Assembly: GCA_023257195.1 (NCBI GenBank) | Contig: JALRCU010000026.1 | Location: 1-57,447, forward strand | Length of the DNA: 57,447 bases | DNA from: Holophagaceae bacterium | Lineage (GTDB): Bacteria > Acidobacteriota > Holophagae > Holophagales > Holophagaceae | Direction of reading: 5' to 3' | Part shown: positions 1-7,914 of the stretch, in pieces | Position numbering within the stretch: position 1 is the stretch's first letter | Layout: each line of letters begins with the position of its first letter | Notes under the pieces: generated by a model | Databases searched by the model: none | What the model was told of the DNA's origin: nothing | What the model saw: the letters and a program-made list of their open reading frames with translations, nothing else | Position numbers and translations under genes: made by a program

Positions 1-16
1 AAAGATTAAAAACTCT

Positions 17-1201
17 ATGAAATTTAAGGTGAAGTATACGACGCGAACCGGGGAAACCCTTCATCGTATCGCGGAGGGCTTAACTCCAAAAGAAGTTGAG
101 GCACAGTTTAAAGCCCAGGGTTTCTTTGTTCTACGTATTGAAAAAGAAGGGGATGGTCGACGAACTAAAGAAATTAAAATAGAGTCGCTGATTCTTTTTA
201 ATCAAGAATTATTAGCGCTTTTGAAAGCAGGAATTCCACTCCTCCAATCCCTAGAGCTTCTTAAGGACCATGGGCAAGATGCTGACTTAGAAAATTCTCT
301 ACAGAAAGTGATTCAAGACATCAAGGAAGGATTTTCTTTTTCTGAGGCGATTGCTCACCAAGGGGGGTACCCCCCTGTCTACCAAAGTAATGTTGTTGCA
401 GGGGAAAAAAGTGGATCGCTCCCACAGGTACTAGATCGATGGCTTCGCTTTCAGAGATTTGCTCAAAGTAGTAAGCGCAAGATTCTCGAAGCCTTGTTTT
501 ATCCTTCCTTTCTTGTCGTCGTACTATTTCTCGCCGTTGGAGTAATCCTTAATGTTGTGCTGCCTCGATTTGCCGATTTTTATTCAGGCGGTGATATCGA
601 ACTTCCCTTGATGACCCAAGCTCTTTTGTCCTTAGCTAGTTTTCTTCAATCAACCTTTTTGCTGCAGATTATTTTTTTGTTGGGATTAGTAGGCTTCGTA
701 CGCTGGCTGTGGGTGACCCCCTCCGGTCAAGCCCAAGGAGAGAGAGTACTCCTTAGAATTCCTAAACTTGGTAAGTTATATCGCATGTATCATTCTTCTG
801 TTTTTTGTCGTACGTTAGGGGTCTTACTTTCCGGTGGATTACCCGTAGTTCAATCCCTTGAAATCGTTTCAAAAACCTGCCCTAGCCCTAGACTTCAAGG
901 GCGTCTAGCTTTAATCACCGAAGAAGTTCGATCGGGATCCCCATTGCACCAATCCATTTCTAAGAGTGATGTCGTAGATCCCCTAGCGGCAGAAATGATT
1001 CGTGTGGGCGAAAGCAGTTCGGCGCTTTCCGAGATGCTCGATCATGTTGCTGATTTTTTTGATCAAGAAATTGAAAAAGCTACAGTGGCTGTCACCAATC
1101 TCATTGGGCCTGTATTGATTGTCTTTATGGGAGTCGTAGTTCTGGGGCTCCTCTTGGCGGTCTATGTCCCTCTCTTTAACGCGAGCAACGTCATTCGCTA
1201 A
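17..1201 (+). CDS. Type II secretion / type IV pilus inner-membrane platform protein (GspF/PilC family)
   Basis: This 394-residue protein belongs to the GspF/PilC family. These polytopic inner-membrane proteins anchor the assembly ATPase of type II secretion systems or type IV pili. Two repeated T2SSF domains are visible, at about residues 60-180 and 255-385. Each carries the family pattern of an FNQELLALLKAGIPL-like or FCRTLGVLLSGGLPV-like start and a GE(K)SG(S) or GESSS segment. Hydrophobic segments lie near 160-185, 207-232 and 363-388. Length is normal for the family. No strong Shine-Dalgarno sequence is visible before the ATG, but only 16 bases of upstream sequence are available. Its secretion or pilus partners must lie upstream of the window. 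The sequence alone does not decide between GspF and PilC. Confidence 0.93.
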   Translation: MKFKVKYTTRTGETLHRIAEGLTPKEVEAQFKAQGFFVLRIEKEGDGRRTKEIKIESLILFNQELLALLKAGIPLLQSLELLKDHGQDADLENSLQKVIQDIKEGFSFSEAIAHQGGYPPVYQSNVVAGEKSGSLPQVLDRWLRFQRFAQSSKRKILEALFYPSFLVVVLFLAVGVILNVVLPRFADFYSGGDIELPLMTQALLSLASFLQSTFLLQIIFLLGLVGFVRWLWVTPSGQAQGERVLLRIPKLGKLYRMYHSSVFCRTLGVLLSGGLPVVQSLEIVSKTCPSPRLQGRLALITEEVRSGSPLHQSISKSDVVDPLAAEMIRVGESSSALSEMLDHVADFFDQEIEKATVAVTNLIGPVLIVFMGVVVLGLLLAVYVPLFNASNVIR

Positions 1202-1920
1202 TTAGCTTTAGGGATCAATAAAGCGAGCAATGATAGAAAAAGGGGCACCCCAATAGCAATCAGAGAAGTGGTGGCACTAAAGACATCCATCGACACAAAG
1301 AGAATAGGCAAAGCAGGCAAGTAGAGGGATAAATAGTGAACCGTATCAGCCTTGAGTCCAATTTGTTCCCCAAAATCCACCAAAAATCCTCCCCGTAACG
1401 ATAGTTCAGCTAACAACAGCACAAGAAAGAGAGATAGCCCTGGGTGCTTCACTAGTCTTACTAAGAGGGTGTACCAAAGCAGATACTGAATTCCGATGAG
1501 AAAGCAGACCCCATTTAGGATTAATAATTCATGTAGATCATTGGTGGGGAAAAAGCGAAGGGCAAAAATAAACAAGGGGAGTAATAATAACTGGGTGTAA
1601 AAGAGGCCCTCTTTGAGGCTACCCCATAGTCCAATAAAAAAATCTAGGTAGCGCTGGAGTAATTTGTGGCTCTGTATATGGTCGTCCATGATATTCATGC
1701 CCACAAACAAGCACAGAATAGGATTAGCCCATTTTATAAATCCCATCATAAAAGTGAAAGCTAGGGCATTCACTCCTTCAGATCCCAAAGGGAGGGTACT
1801 CGATAGGATTGATAAACTAGTGCCGTCTTTTGAAACCGAAATGCCGATTCCAACCAAAAGAGAAAGAAGCACGAAGAAACTCGCCCAAACTATTTTGATA
1901 CGCTTCGAAGTCATATTCAC
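1198..1920 (-). CDS. Polytopic membrane protein of unknown function
   Basis: This 240-residue protein is mostly hydrophobic, with about six predicted membrane spans (near residues 10-28, 55-75, 105-122, 130-155, 160-178 and 195-235). The layout resembles permease subunits of ABC-2-type exporters, but I see no diagnostic motif and no ATPase partner next door. Its stop overlaps the gspF/pilC stop by four bases in a tail-to-tail arrangement. The next gene upstream on the same strand is argR, 14 bases away, so it could be co-transcribed with the repressor. The start is MNM; either Met is possible. Function unknown. Confidence 0.7.
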   Translation of the reverse strand: MNMTSKRIKIVWASFFVLLSLLVGIGISVSKDGTSLSILSSTLPLGSEGVNALAFTFMMGFIKWANPILCLFVGMNIMDDHIQSHKLLQRYLDFFIGLWGSLKEGLFYTQLLLLPLFIFALRFFPTNDLHELLILNGVCFLIGIQYLLWYTLLVRLVKHPGLSLFLVLLLAELSLRGGFLVDFGEQIGLKADTVHYLSLYLPALPILFVSMDVFSATTSLIAIGVPLFLSLLALLIPKAN

Positions 1921-1934
1921 CTCAAGTCAGACTA

Positions 1935-2348
1935 TCAGTCCTTAAGTTTGAGAAGTATCTTGATTTCTCTGACGGCGCTTTGGAACATTTGGGGGCTGGC
2001 AATAGCAATCATTACGGTATCTTCACCCGCCACGGTTCCGGCAATTAAATCCTTAGAGATTTGCTGATCCACCACATAAGCTAGTGCCGCGGCAAATCCT
2101 GCAGGCGTTCGCAGAATAACAAGATTTGGGGGTGCCGAAATGATGGTCGCCGAGGGCAGAGAATCCCCTGCTTGATTAACTATGCGATAAGCTCCCTGTT
2201 GTTTTTCAACGGAGAGAGCCTTGAGCCGTCTCGATAAAGTCGATTGATTGAGGTGTAAGCCCCGTTCCGCCAAAAGGCTCTTTAGTTGACTCTGACTGGT
2301 GACGTCTTGACCTGAAATCACGCTGAGTATCTTCTGATCGGGAGTCAT
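1935..2348 (-). CDS. argR: Arginine repressor ArgR
   Basis: This 137-residue protein has the two-domain ArgR architecture. The N-terminal winged helix (about 1-70) contains the recognition helix NQSTLSRRLKAL. The C-terminal oligomerisation and arginine-binding domain (about 75-137) contains NLVILRTPAGFAAALAYVVD and GTVAGEDTVMIA, matching the family's hexamerisation and arginine-binding core. It is slightly shorter than E. coli ArgR (156 aa). It is divergent from the arginine operon starting at 2450, so both sides of the intergenic region could be controlled from one operator. By family knowledge it represses arginine biosynthesis genes when arginine is plentiful. Confidence 0.95.
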   Translation of the reverse strand: MTPDQKILSVISGQDVTSQSQLKSLLAERGLHLNQSTLSRRLKALSVEKQQGAYRIVNQAGDSLPSATIISAPPNLVILRTPAGFAAALAYVVDQQISKDLIAGTVAGEDTVMIAIASPQMFQSAVREIKILLKLKD

Positions 2349-2369
2349 GGTAAGGGCTCAAAAAATAAC

Positions 2370-2399
2370 TTGGAATAAAAAGCTTGTTTTTTGTATACT
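2370..2399 (+). promoter_or_regulatory. Predicted sigma-70 promoter of the arginine operon
   Basis: TTGGAA at 2370-2375 and TATACT at 2394-2399 are separated by 18 bases. They match the sigma-70 consensus at 4/6 and 5/6 positions. Transcription would begin near 2406, just before the repeated TTATGC blocks. The site lies in the argR-argD divergent gap. Confidence 0.55.
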
Positions 2400-2416
2400 A
2401 CAAAACCATTCTTAAT

Positions 2417-2442
2417 TATGCAATATTATGCGTTTTTATGCA
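2417..2442 (+). promoter_or_regulatory. Candidate ArgR operator with three TATGC blocks phased at 10 bp
   Basis: TATGC recurs at 2417, 2427 and 2437, exactly one helical turn apart. Read as palindromes, TGCAA-TATT-ATGCG (2419-2432) and TGCGT-TTTT-ATGCA (2429-2442) resemble the ARG-box layout TGAAT-WWWW-ATTCA at about 6/10 and 7/10 half-site positions. The element sits between the predicted transcription start and the argD start codon, where ArgR binding would block transcription. Assignment to ArgR is an inference from position and partial similarity. Confidence 0.45.
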
Positions 2443-2449
2443 AGGCCTT

Positions 2450-3580
2450 ATGATTCCCTCCTTATTTCCCACTTATGCCCCCTACCCTCTCGTCATGGTT
2501 CGAGGCGAGGGCGACATTATTTTTGATGATGCAGGGCAGCCCTGGATCGATCTTTACGGTGGGCACTGCGTTTGTTCCACCGGTCACAGCCATCCCAAAG
2601 TGGTGGAAGCTATCCATCGTCAGTCGAAGCAGTTAATTTTTTACTCCACCGCAGGTGACCTCGCCATACGTCGAGAAGCTTCGGATCGTCTCGTGGCTTT
2701 TTCGGGAATGGATACTATCTTTTTTTGTAATTCTGGTGCTGAAGCCAATGAAAATGCTTTGAAACTCGCATTTCAAATCACGGGACGTAAAGCTTTTGGA
2801 AGTTTTCAAGGCGGTTGGCATGGACGCACCTTTTTAGCTATGACGGTAACCGATGATCGAAAAATTACTGAGGCTTTTGAGTCGATTTTTCCCGAACATT
2901 ATCAATTCCCTTTTGGGGATATTCAATCATTAAGAGTTTTGGATTTTTCTAATTTAGCCTGCGTGATTGTCGAACCGATTCAGAGCATGTCGGGTATTCG
3001 AACGGCGTCTTCAGAATGGTTTGCTGTATTGAGGCAAAAATGTACCGAGGCTGGGTGTTTGTTGATATTTGATGAAATCCAAACAGGTATTGGCCGTTTG
3101 GGTCAACCTTTTGCAAGTCAGTATTTTCAGGTTCGTCCGGATTTCATCACCAGTGCAAAAGGCCTTGCCTCTGGCATCCCCATTGGAGCCCTCATGATGA
3201 CCGAGACCGCAGCTCAGCATGTCAAACCCCATATGCTTGGAAGTACTTTTGGTGGGGGTCCCATCGCCTGTGCTGCGCTGATCGCAACGCTAGATATTAT
3301 TCAAAATGAAAAACTTATGGAACACGTGACACGTATGCATACGTATTTAACAAATGCACTTAAAAATACATTGATTGACGAGGTCAAAGGTATTGGCCTT
3401 CTCCTGGGTCTCAAATCGAATAGGGCGTCCGAACTCAAGGAATATTTATTATCTCAAAGGATTCTTGTCGGAGGATCATCCGATCCTCATGTTTTGCGCC
3501 TTATGCCACCTTTGAATGTCCGAGAAAGTTCATTGGAAATACTAGTAGAGCATATACGAACTTTAGGGGGTAAATCATGA
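2450..3580 (+). CDS. argD: Acyl-ornithine aminotransferase (ArgD-type, class III PLP aminotransferase)
   Basis: This PLP-dependent enzyme interconverts N-acylglutamate semialdehyde and N-acylornithine using glutamate. Visible family features are GGHCVCSTGHSHPKV near the N terminus, FCNSGAEANENALKLA (phosphate-binding region), IFDEIQTGIGRLG (the Asp that contacts the pyridine nitrogen) and ITSAKGLASGIPIGA with the Schiff-base Lys. The reading frame is open further upstream to a TTG at 2384. The start at ATG 2450 was chosen because AAGG lies four bases before it and the protein then begins at the usual LFPTYAP segment, giving 376 residues. ATG 2438 is the alternative, but it falls inside the putative operator. 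It overlaps argF' by ATGA. With the succinyl-type carbamoyltransferase next door, the physiological substrate is probably N-succinylornithine. Confidence 0.93.
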   Translation: MIPSLFPTYAPYPLVMVRGEGDIIFDDAGQPWIDLYGGHCVCSTGHSHPKVVEAIHRQSKQLIFYSTAGDLAIRREASDRLVAFSGMDTIFFCNSGAEANENALKLAFQITGRKAFGSFQGGWHGRTFLAMTVTDDRKITEAFESIFPEHYQFPFGDIQSLRVLDFSNLACVIVEPIQSMSGIRTASSEWFAVLRQKCTEAGCLLIFDEIQTGIGRLGQPFASQYFQVRPDFITSAKGLASGIPIGALMMTETAAQHVKPHMLGSTFGGGPIACAALIATLDIIQNEKLMEHVTRMHTYLTNALKNTLIDEVKGIGLLLGLKSNRASELKEYLLSQRILVGGSSDPHVLRLMPPLNVRESSLEILVEHIRTLGGKS

Positions 3581-4560
3581 GACATTTCACGCATCTCAAA
3601 GACTTAACTCCCGAAGAAATCCAATCCATATTACGTCAAGCCCGAATCTGGAAAACGGTTCCTCCTGATCATATTTTCTTAAATAAGATTCTGGCTATGG
3701 TCTTTTTTAATCCTTCTTTGCGGACCCGCCTAAGTTTTGAAGCTGCCATGCTTCGTCATGGAGGCCATGCCATTGCATTAGAGGTTGGATCAGGCTCGTG
3801 GAATCTGGAAATTGAATCAGGCGCCATTATGAATAGTAATAAACCCGAACATGTTCGAGAAGCCGTGCCTGTGATAAGTCGATTAGCAGATATTGTTGGA
3901 GTTCGGTCTTTCTCTCTAGGCCTATCTCACGAAGAGGATGATCGAGATTCTGTCATTCATGCTTTCAAATCACTTAGTAGTGTTCCGGTCATCAGCATGG
4001 AAAGTGCTCGTGAGCATCCTTGCCAAGGATTAGCAGATATGCTCACCATTCAAGAGCACTTTGAAGAGTTGAGACCCAAAGTTACTTTGGCGTGGGCTCC
4101 TCATATCAAATCTCTACCCAAAGCAGTCCCTCATTCTTTTCTGCTTTCCGCTTCAGCGATGGGCTATGACATCACAGTGGCTCATCCCCCTGGCTATGAA
4201 TTGGCAACTTCTGTAATTAAGGAAGCTCAGAACCTATCCCAAAGATCCGGAAGTCGGATTCGATTTAGTCATAATCTTGACTCCGCTATTCAAGATACAC
4301 AGGTCATCTACGCTAAAGCTTGGGGGCCATCCTCTCCGCTGGCCGCTCCCCTGGATACCCTTACATCCTGGATGACGCATGAGCGACATCTCAAACTAGC
4401 TGATCCGAAATCAATTTTTATTCACTGTCTGCCTGTTAGAAGAAATGTGGAGGTGCACGACTCTATCTTAGACAGTCGCCAATGCAAAGTGATTGATGAG
4501 GCAGAGAATCGATTCCACATCCAGCGGGCCCTAATTCATTTCTTACTATCACATTCTTAA
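3577..4560 (+). CDS. argF': N-succinylornithine carbamoyltransferase (ArgF' type)
   Basis: This 327-residue transcarbamylase transfers the carbamoyl group to an N-acylated ornithine. The phosphate loop is FFNPSLRTRLSF (residues 43-54). Trp75 lies in GSGSWNLE, HPCQGLADMLTIQE supplies carbamoyl-phosphate contacts, and HCLPVRRN lies near the C terminus. Residues 85-92 read MNSNKPEH, placing Pro at position 90. In the AOTCase/SOTCase family the equivalent residue is Glu92 in Xanthomonas acetylornithine transcarbamylase and Pro90 in Bacteroides succinylornithine transcarbamylase, and it decides between acetyl and succinyl substrates. The segments WAPHIKSLPKAVPHSF and HPPGYEL also follow the Bacteroides enzyme. 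It is not an ordinary ornithine carbamoyltransferase. It overlaps argD by four bases. Substrate is inferred from residues, not measured. Confidence 0.88.
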   Translation: MRHFTHLKDLTPEEIQSILRQARIWKTVPPDHIFLNKILAMVFFNPSLRTRLSFEAAMLRHGGHAIALEVGSGSWNLEIESGAIMNSNKPEHVREAVPVISRLADIVGVRSFSLGLSHEEDDRDSVIHAFKSLSSVPVISMESAREHPCQGLADMLTIQEHFEELRPKVTLAWAPHIKSLPKAVPHSFLLSASAMGYDITVAHPPGYELATSVIKEAQNLSQRSGSRIRFSHNLDSAIQDTQVIYAKAWGPSSPLAAPLDTLTSWMTHERHLKLADPKSIFIHCLPVRRNVEVHDSILDSRQCKVIDEAENRFHIQRALIHFLLSHS

Positions 4561-4571
4561 AGGCTCAGTTC

Positions 4572-5483
4572 ATGTTCGATAAAAATCCGTATCAGTTACT
4601 CAAATTTTCAGCCGCATACGGACGTCGGTTTCGGCATAAGATTTTTGTTATTAAACTAAGTGGTGACATCCTAACAGACCCAAAAACACGGGGTGCGCTC
4701 TGCGAGCAGATCGCATTACTTTGGAGTTTTTCTATTCGCATTATTCTGGTCCATGGAGGAGGAGTTGAATTAGATTTAGAATGTCAGCGCCTCAATATCC
4801 CCATTCATAAAGTGGCAGGTCGTCGAATTACAAGCCCCGAGGTTCTGCAAGCCGCTTTTAAAGTCTTCACCGAGCAAGTCCAGCCTTTAGTTCTCCAAAA
4901 TCTTAAGTCGTTAGGCATCACGGCAATCGGCCTCACCGGATTAGATGGGCAAATGATTGAGGCTCATCAACGACCACCCTTGGCCATCAAAGATGACGGT
5001 GATGCCGAGGAGAAGATGGTTGATTTTGGATGGGTTGGGGACGTTGATCGTGTGAACCCAGAAATTCTTTTTCATCTTTTAGACCAAGATATAATTCCCG
5101 TGGTCGCTCCGATTACAGGTAATCGGCATGGTGATATGTTCAATACCAATGCGGATACAATCGCATCCGAAATTGCTTGTGCGGTTCAAGCAGAGAAACT
5201 TTTTTTTCTACTTTCTGTCCCCGGCTTGCTTCGAGATATTCATAATCACTCTTCTTTAATTTCTCAAATTACTTTTCATGAATTAGATAACCTCGAGGTA
5301 GACGGGGTTATCTCAGGAGGAATGCGCCCCAAAATTCAAGCTATTAAACGCGCTTTAGGTTTGGGTGTCAGCGCAATTCATTTGGTTTCAGGCGTACTTC
5401 CTGATGCTTTATTGACTGAAGTCTTCACAAATGAAGGCAGCGGGACGATGATACTAGGTCCCGTGAGTCAAGGGGCATCATGA
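4572..5483 (+). CDS. argB: N-acylglutamate kinase (ArgB-type amino-acid kinase)
   Basis: This 303-residue amino-acid kinase family protein phosphorylates the gamma-carboxyl of N-acetyl- or N-succinylglutamate. The fold's landmarks are VIKLSGDIL (ATP phosphate contact Lys), VHGGGVELD (glycine-rich loop), GRRITSPEVLQ (acylglutamate binding), FNTNADTIASEIA and ISGGMRPKIQA (nucleotide-binding segment). The VDFGWVGDVDRV segment is shared with Bacteroidetes- and Deinococcus-like ArgB proteins, while classical ArgB has VGEVK. It follows argF' by 11 bases and overlaps the downstream deacylase by ATGATG. Because the carbamoyltransferase looks succinyl-specific, N-succinylglutamate is the likely substrate. 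The possibility of acetyl use is not excluded. Confidence 0.9.
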   Translation: MFDKNPYQLLKFSAAYGRRFRHKIFVIKLSGDILTDPKTRGALCEQIALLWSFSIRIILVHGGGVELDLECQRLNIPIHKVAGRRITSPEVLQAAFKVFTEQVQPLVLQNLKSLGITAIGLTGLDGQMIEAHQRPPLAIKDDGDAEEKMVDFGWVGDVDRVNPEILFHLLDQDIIPVVAPITGNRHGDMFNTNADTIASEIACAVQAEKLFFLLSVPGLLRDIHNHSSLISQITFHELDNLEVDGVISGGMRPKIQAIKRALGLGVSAIHLVSGVLPDALLTEVFTNEGSGTMILGPVSQGAS

Positions 5484-6562
5484 TGAGTCTCTATCCTGGA
5501 ATTTCTTCCGCAGAGTTTCTTAAGGCCATTGTTGGAACTCCCAGTCTTTCTGGACAAGAGAAGTCCTTGGCCGATGCCCTGGAAGCTTTTTTAAGTATTC
5601 AAGGATTTAGTCCTCAGCGCGCAGGTAACAATATTTGGTTCACCCTGGGATCTGTTTCCGGACCTACACTGTTGCTTAATTCGCATATCGATACCGTTCC
5701 TCCCAATGCTAATTGGGTTTCAGACCCCTTTAAGCCAGAGTGGAGAGAATCCCGATTAACAGGTCTAGGCGCTAACGATGCCAAGGGAGCTGTTACCGCC
5801 ATTATCTTTGCTGCCCTACGTCTCAAGCAGGACCATTTTCAATCAGGAAGAGTTTTAGTAGCTTTATCCTGCGAGGAAGAGACGGGAGGCCAAGGACTGG
5901 GAACGATCATCTCTCAATTAGGTCCCCTCGAGGCAGCTGTAGTCGGAGAACCAACCGGTCTTCGCGTAGTCTCATCGCAGCGTGGACTTTTGATTCTTAA
6001 ATGTACGGCTCGAGGCATGAGCGGACACGTTGCAAACGCTCAAATGTTAGGCACGGAAAACGCCATCGCCAAAGCCTCTCGGGATATTGTAAAAATTGAG
6101 CAGTTGGTTCTCCCTTCTCACCCTACCTTGGGAATGATGAAAGCACATGTAACCCAAATCCAAGGTGGGCTCAAGCGAAATCAGATTCCTGATCATTGTG
6201 AATTCTATTTGGATATTCGTACCAACCCAGAATCTGATCACGTGGCCTTGACTCACCTAATTCAAAGTCACCTTGAAAGCGAAGTTACAATCCATTCAGA
6301 TCGATATCTGCCTAAGTGGACTAATCCCCAACATCCTATCGTCATGGCGGCCCTCAAAGCAGCCAAGAAAGAGGCTCCCACTAGTTCGGCAACCACCTCT
6401 GATTGGGCATTTTTAAAAGATATTCCTGCAGTCAAGGTAGGACCCGGTGACACCTTTAGAAGTCATCGGCCGGATGAATACCTTTTACTTAGTGAACTGG
6501 AAGAAGGAATTTGTTTCTACCGAGATACCGTTCTTCATTTCTTCGAAAAGGCATCCGTATGA
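5480..6562 (+). CDS. argE: M20 family N-acyl-citrulline/ornithine deacylase (ArgE-type)
   Basis: This 360-residue zinc hydrolase of the M20/ArgE-DapE family has metal and catalytic motifs in order: NSHIDTVPP (His and catalytic Asp), LGANDAKGAV (bridging Asp), SCEEETGGQ (catalytic Glu and metal Glu), GEPTG (metal residue) and a C-terminal FRSHRPDEY (metal His). In this pathway the transcarbamylated product is N-acylcitrulline. The enzyme's likely job is therefore to remove the acyl group, probably succinyl, from citrulline before argG acts. It starts at ATG 5480 inside the argB stop (a second Met at 5483 is equally possible) and overlaps argH by ATGA. Confidence 0.88.
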   Translation: MMSLYPGISSAEFLKAIVGTPSLSGQEKSLADALEAFLSIQGFSPQRAGNNIWFTLGSVSGPTLLLNSHIDTVPPNANWVSDPFKPEWRESRLTGLGANDAKGAVTAIIFAALRLKQDHFQSGRVLVALSCEEETGGQGLGTIISQLGPLEAAVVGEPTGLRVVSSQRGLLILKCTARGMSGHVANAQMLGTENAIAKASRDIVKIEQLVLPSHPTLGMMKAHVTQIQGGLKRNQIPDHCEFYLDIRTNPESDHVALTHLIQSHLESEVTIHSDRYLPKWTNPQHPIVMAALKAAKKEAPTSSATTSDWAFLKDIPAVKVGPGDTFRSHRPDEYLLLSELEEGICFYRDTVLHFFEKASV

Positions 6563-7914
6563 CACCTCAACCCTTATGGTCCAAGAAAGGTCTTTTAACG
6601 AATGAACAAATTTCGAATTTTACAGTTGGTGAAGATCCACTCATTGATCCTAATTTTTTATCCTTTGATTGTTGGGGAACCATGGCGCATGTTCGTCAAC
6701 TTCATCATCTTGGGCACTTAAATCAGCAAGAAACCCGTGAGATTCTGACATTATTGGGGGAATTCGTTAATCAATTCGCAGTTCATCTCCCAGATCTAAA
6801 GGGTTATGAAGATGGGCATTCCTTTCTTGAAATTCAATTGACGGAAAAACTAGGAGAGACGGGTAAAAAGATACACTTAGGACGATCCCGTAATGATCAG
6901 GTTTTATTGGCTGAGCGATTATGGATGCGCCATTCGCTTCTCGAACTTCATCACGATCTTTATGTGTTAGTCCAACAATTATCTTCCCTCTCAGATCGCT
7001 ATGCATCAGCACTGATGCCGGGGTACACCCATCAAAGAAAGGCGATGCCCACCACCTTTGGTTTTTGGGTAGCCTCCTACGCAGAAGGCCTCACTGAGGT
7101 GCTGTCTATGGGTAAAGATTTATATCGTCAACTTAATCGCTCACCCCTCGGTGCTGCAGCAGGGTTTGGTAGCCCGATCCCCCTCGATCGACCTTTTGTA
7201 GCAGAATTATTAGGTTTTGATGAGGTCCAGCGGAATCCTTTGAATGTGATGTCAAGCCGAGGTCGCTGCCAACTGGATTTCTTACATTGGATCAACCAGA
7301 TGACCCATATTCTTGAGAAACTTTTTATTGATTTGTCTATTTTTTCACAAGAAGAGTATCAATTTGTTTCGCTACCTGACGCTTTTACGACCGGCAGCAG
7401 CATCATGCCACAAAAAAGAAACCCGGATGTTTTAGAATTGGCTTGTGGGCGTTGTTCTGAGATTCGAGGCCTCCGAATAACCCTAGAGAACATCTCGACT
7501 GGTCTCTCCTCAAGTTATCATCGCCATAGTCAGCTACAGAAATTTTATTTAGTTCGTTCTTTTGGATTAGCTCAAGCCATCGTTCAGATTACTCCCGAAC
7601 TTATAAAACATTTACAAGTTCACGACGTTCGAATGAAAAACGCTTGTAGCCCGGATCTTTTTGCAACCCATGAGACCTATCAATTAGTTCAAAAGGGTCT
7701 GCCCTTTAGGGAGGCCTATCAACAGGTTGGTGACCAAGTTTTAAACGGGACCTTTAAGGCACAAGCACCAGAGAAGTATCTTCACCAGATTCATCTTGAC
7801 TTCAGTCATGAGCGTCAGCTTTGCAATCAACAGTTAGACACCTTACATTCCTGGAACAATGGGACCCGGCATCATCTCGAAATCCTCTTCACTCAACTCT
7901 TGGAGTGCGTATGA
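6559..7914 (+). CDS. argH: Argininosuccinate lyase
   Basis: Splits argininosuccinate into arginine and fumarate, the last step of arginine synthesis. The 451-residue protein shows the fumarase/aspartase superfamily segments: a GRSRNDQVLLAERLW-type substrate site, GYTHQRKAMPTTFG, and the signature GSSIMPQKRNPDVLEL with the flexible-loop catalytic Ser. The frame is open upstream to 6511. ATG 6559 was chosen because it forms the ATGA overlap seen throughout this operon and gives a normal N terminus (MTPQPLWSKKG). The stop overlaps argG in the same way. Confidence 0.97.
   Translation: MTPQPLWSKKGLLTNEQISNFTVGEDPLIDPNFLSFDCWGTMAHVRQLHHLGHLNQQETREILTLLGEFVNQFAVHLPDLKGYEDGHSFLEIQLTEKLGETGKKIHLGRSRNDQVLLAERLWMRHSLLELHHDLYVLVQQLSSLSDRYASALMPGYTHQRKAMPTTFGFWVASYAEGLTEVLSMGKDLYRQLNRSPLGAAAGFGSPIPLDRPFVAELLGFDEVQRNPLNVMSSRGRCQLDFLHWINQMTHILEKLFIDLSIFSQEEYQFVSLPDAFTTGSSIMPQKRNPDVLELACGRCSEIRGLRITLENISTGLSSSYHRHSQLQKFYLVRSFGLAQAIVQITPELIKHLQVHDVRMKNACSPDLFATHETYQLVQKGLPFREAYQQVGDQVLNGTFKAQAPEKYLHQIHLDFSHERQLCNQQLDTLHSWNNGTRHHLEILFTQLLECV

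Noticed and set aside
2384-3580. argD starting at TTG 2384
   Set aside because: The added residues would be read from the promoter and operator, and do not match the ArgD N terminus.
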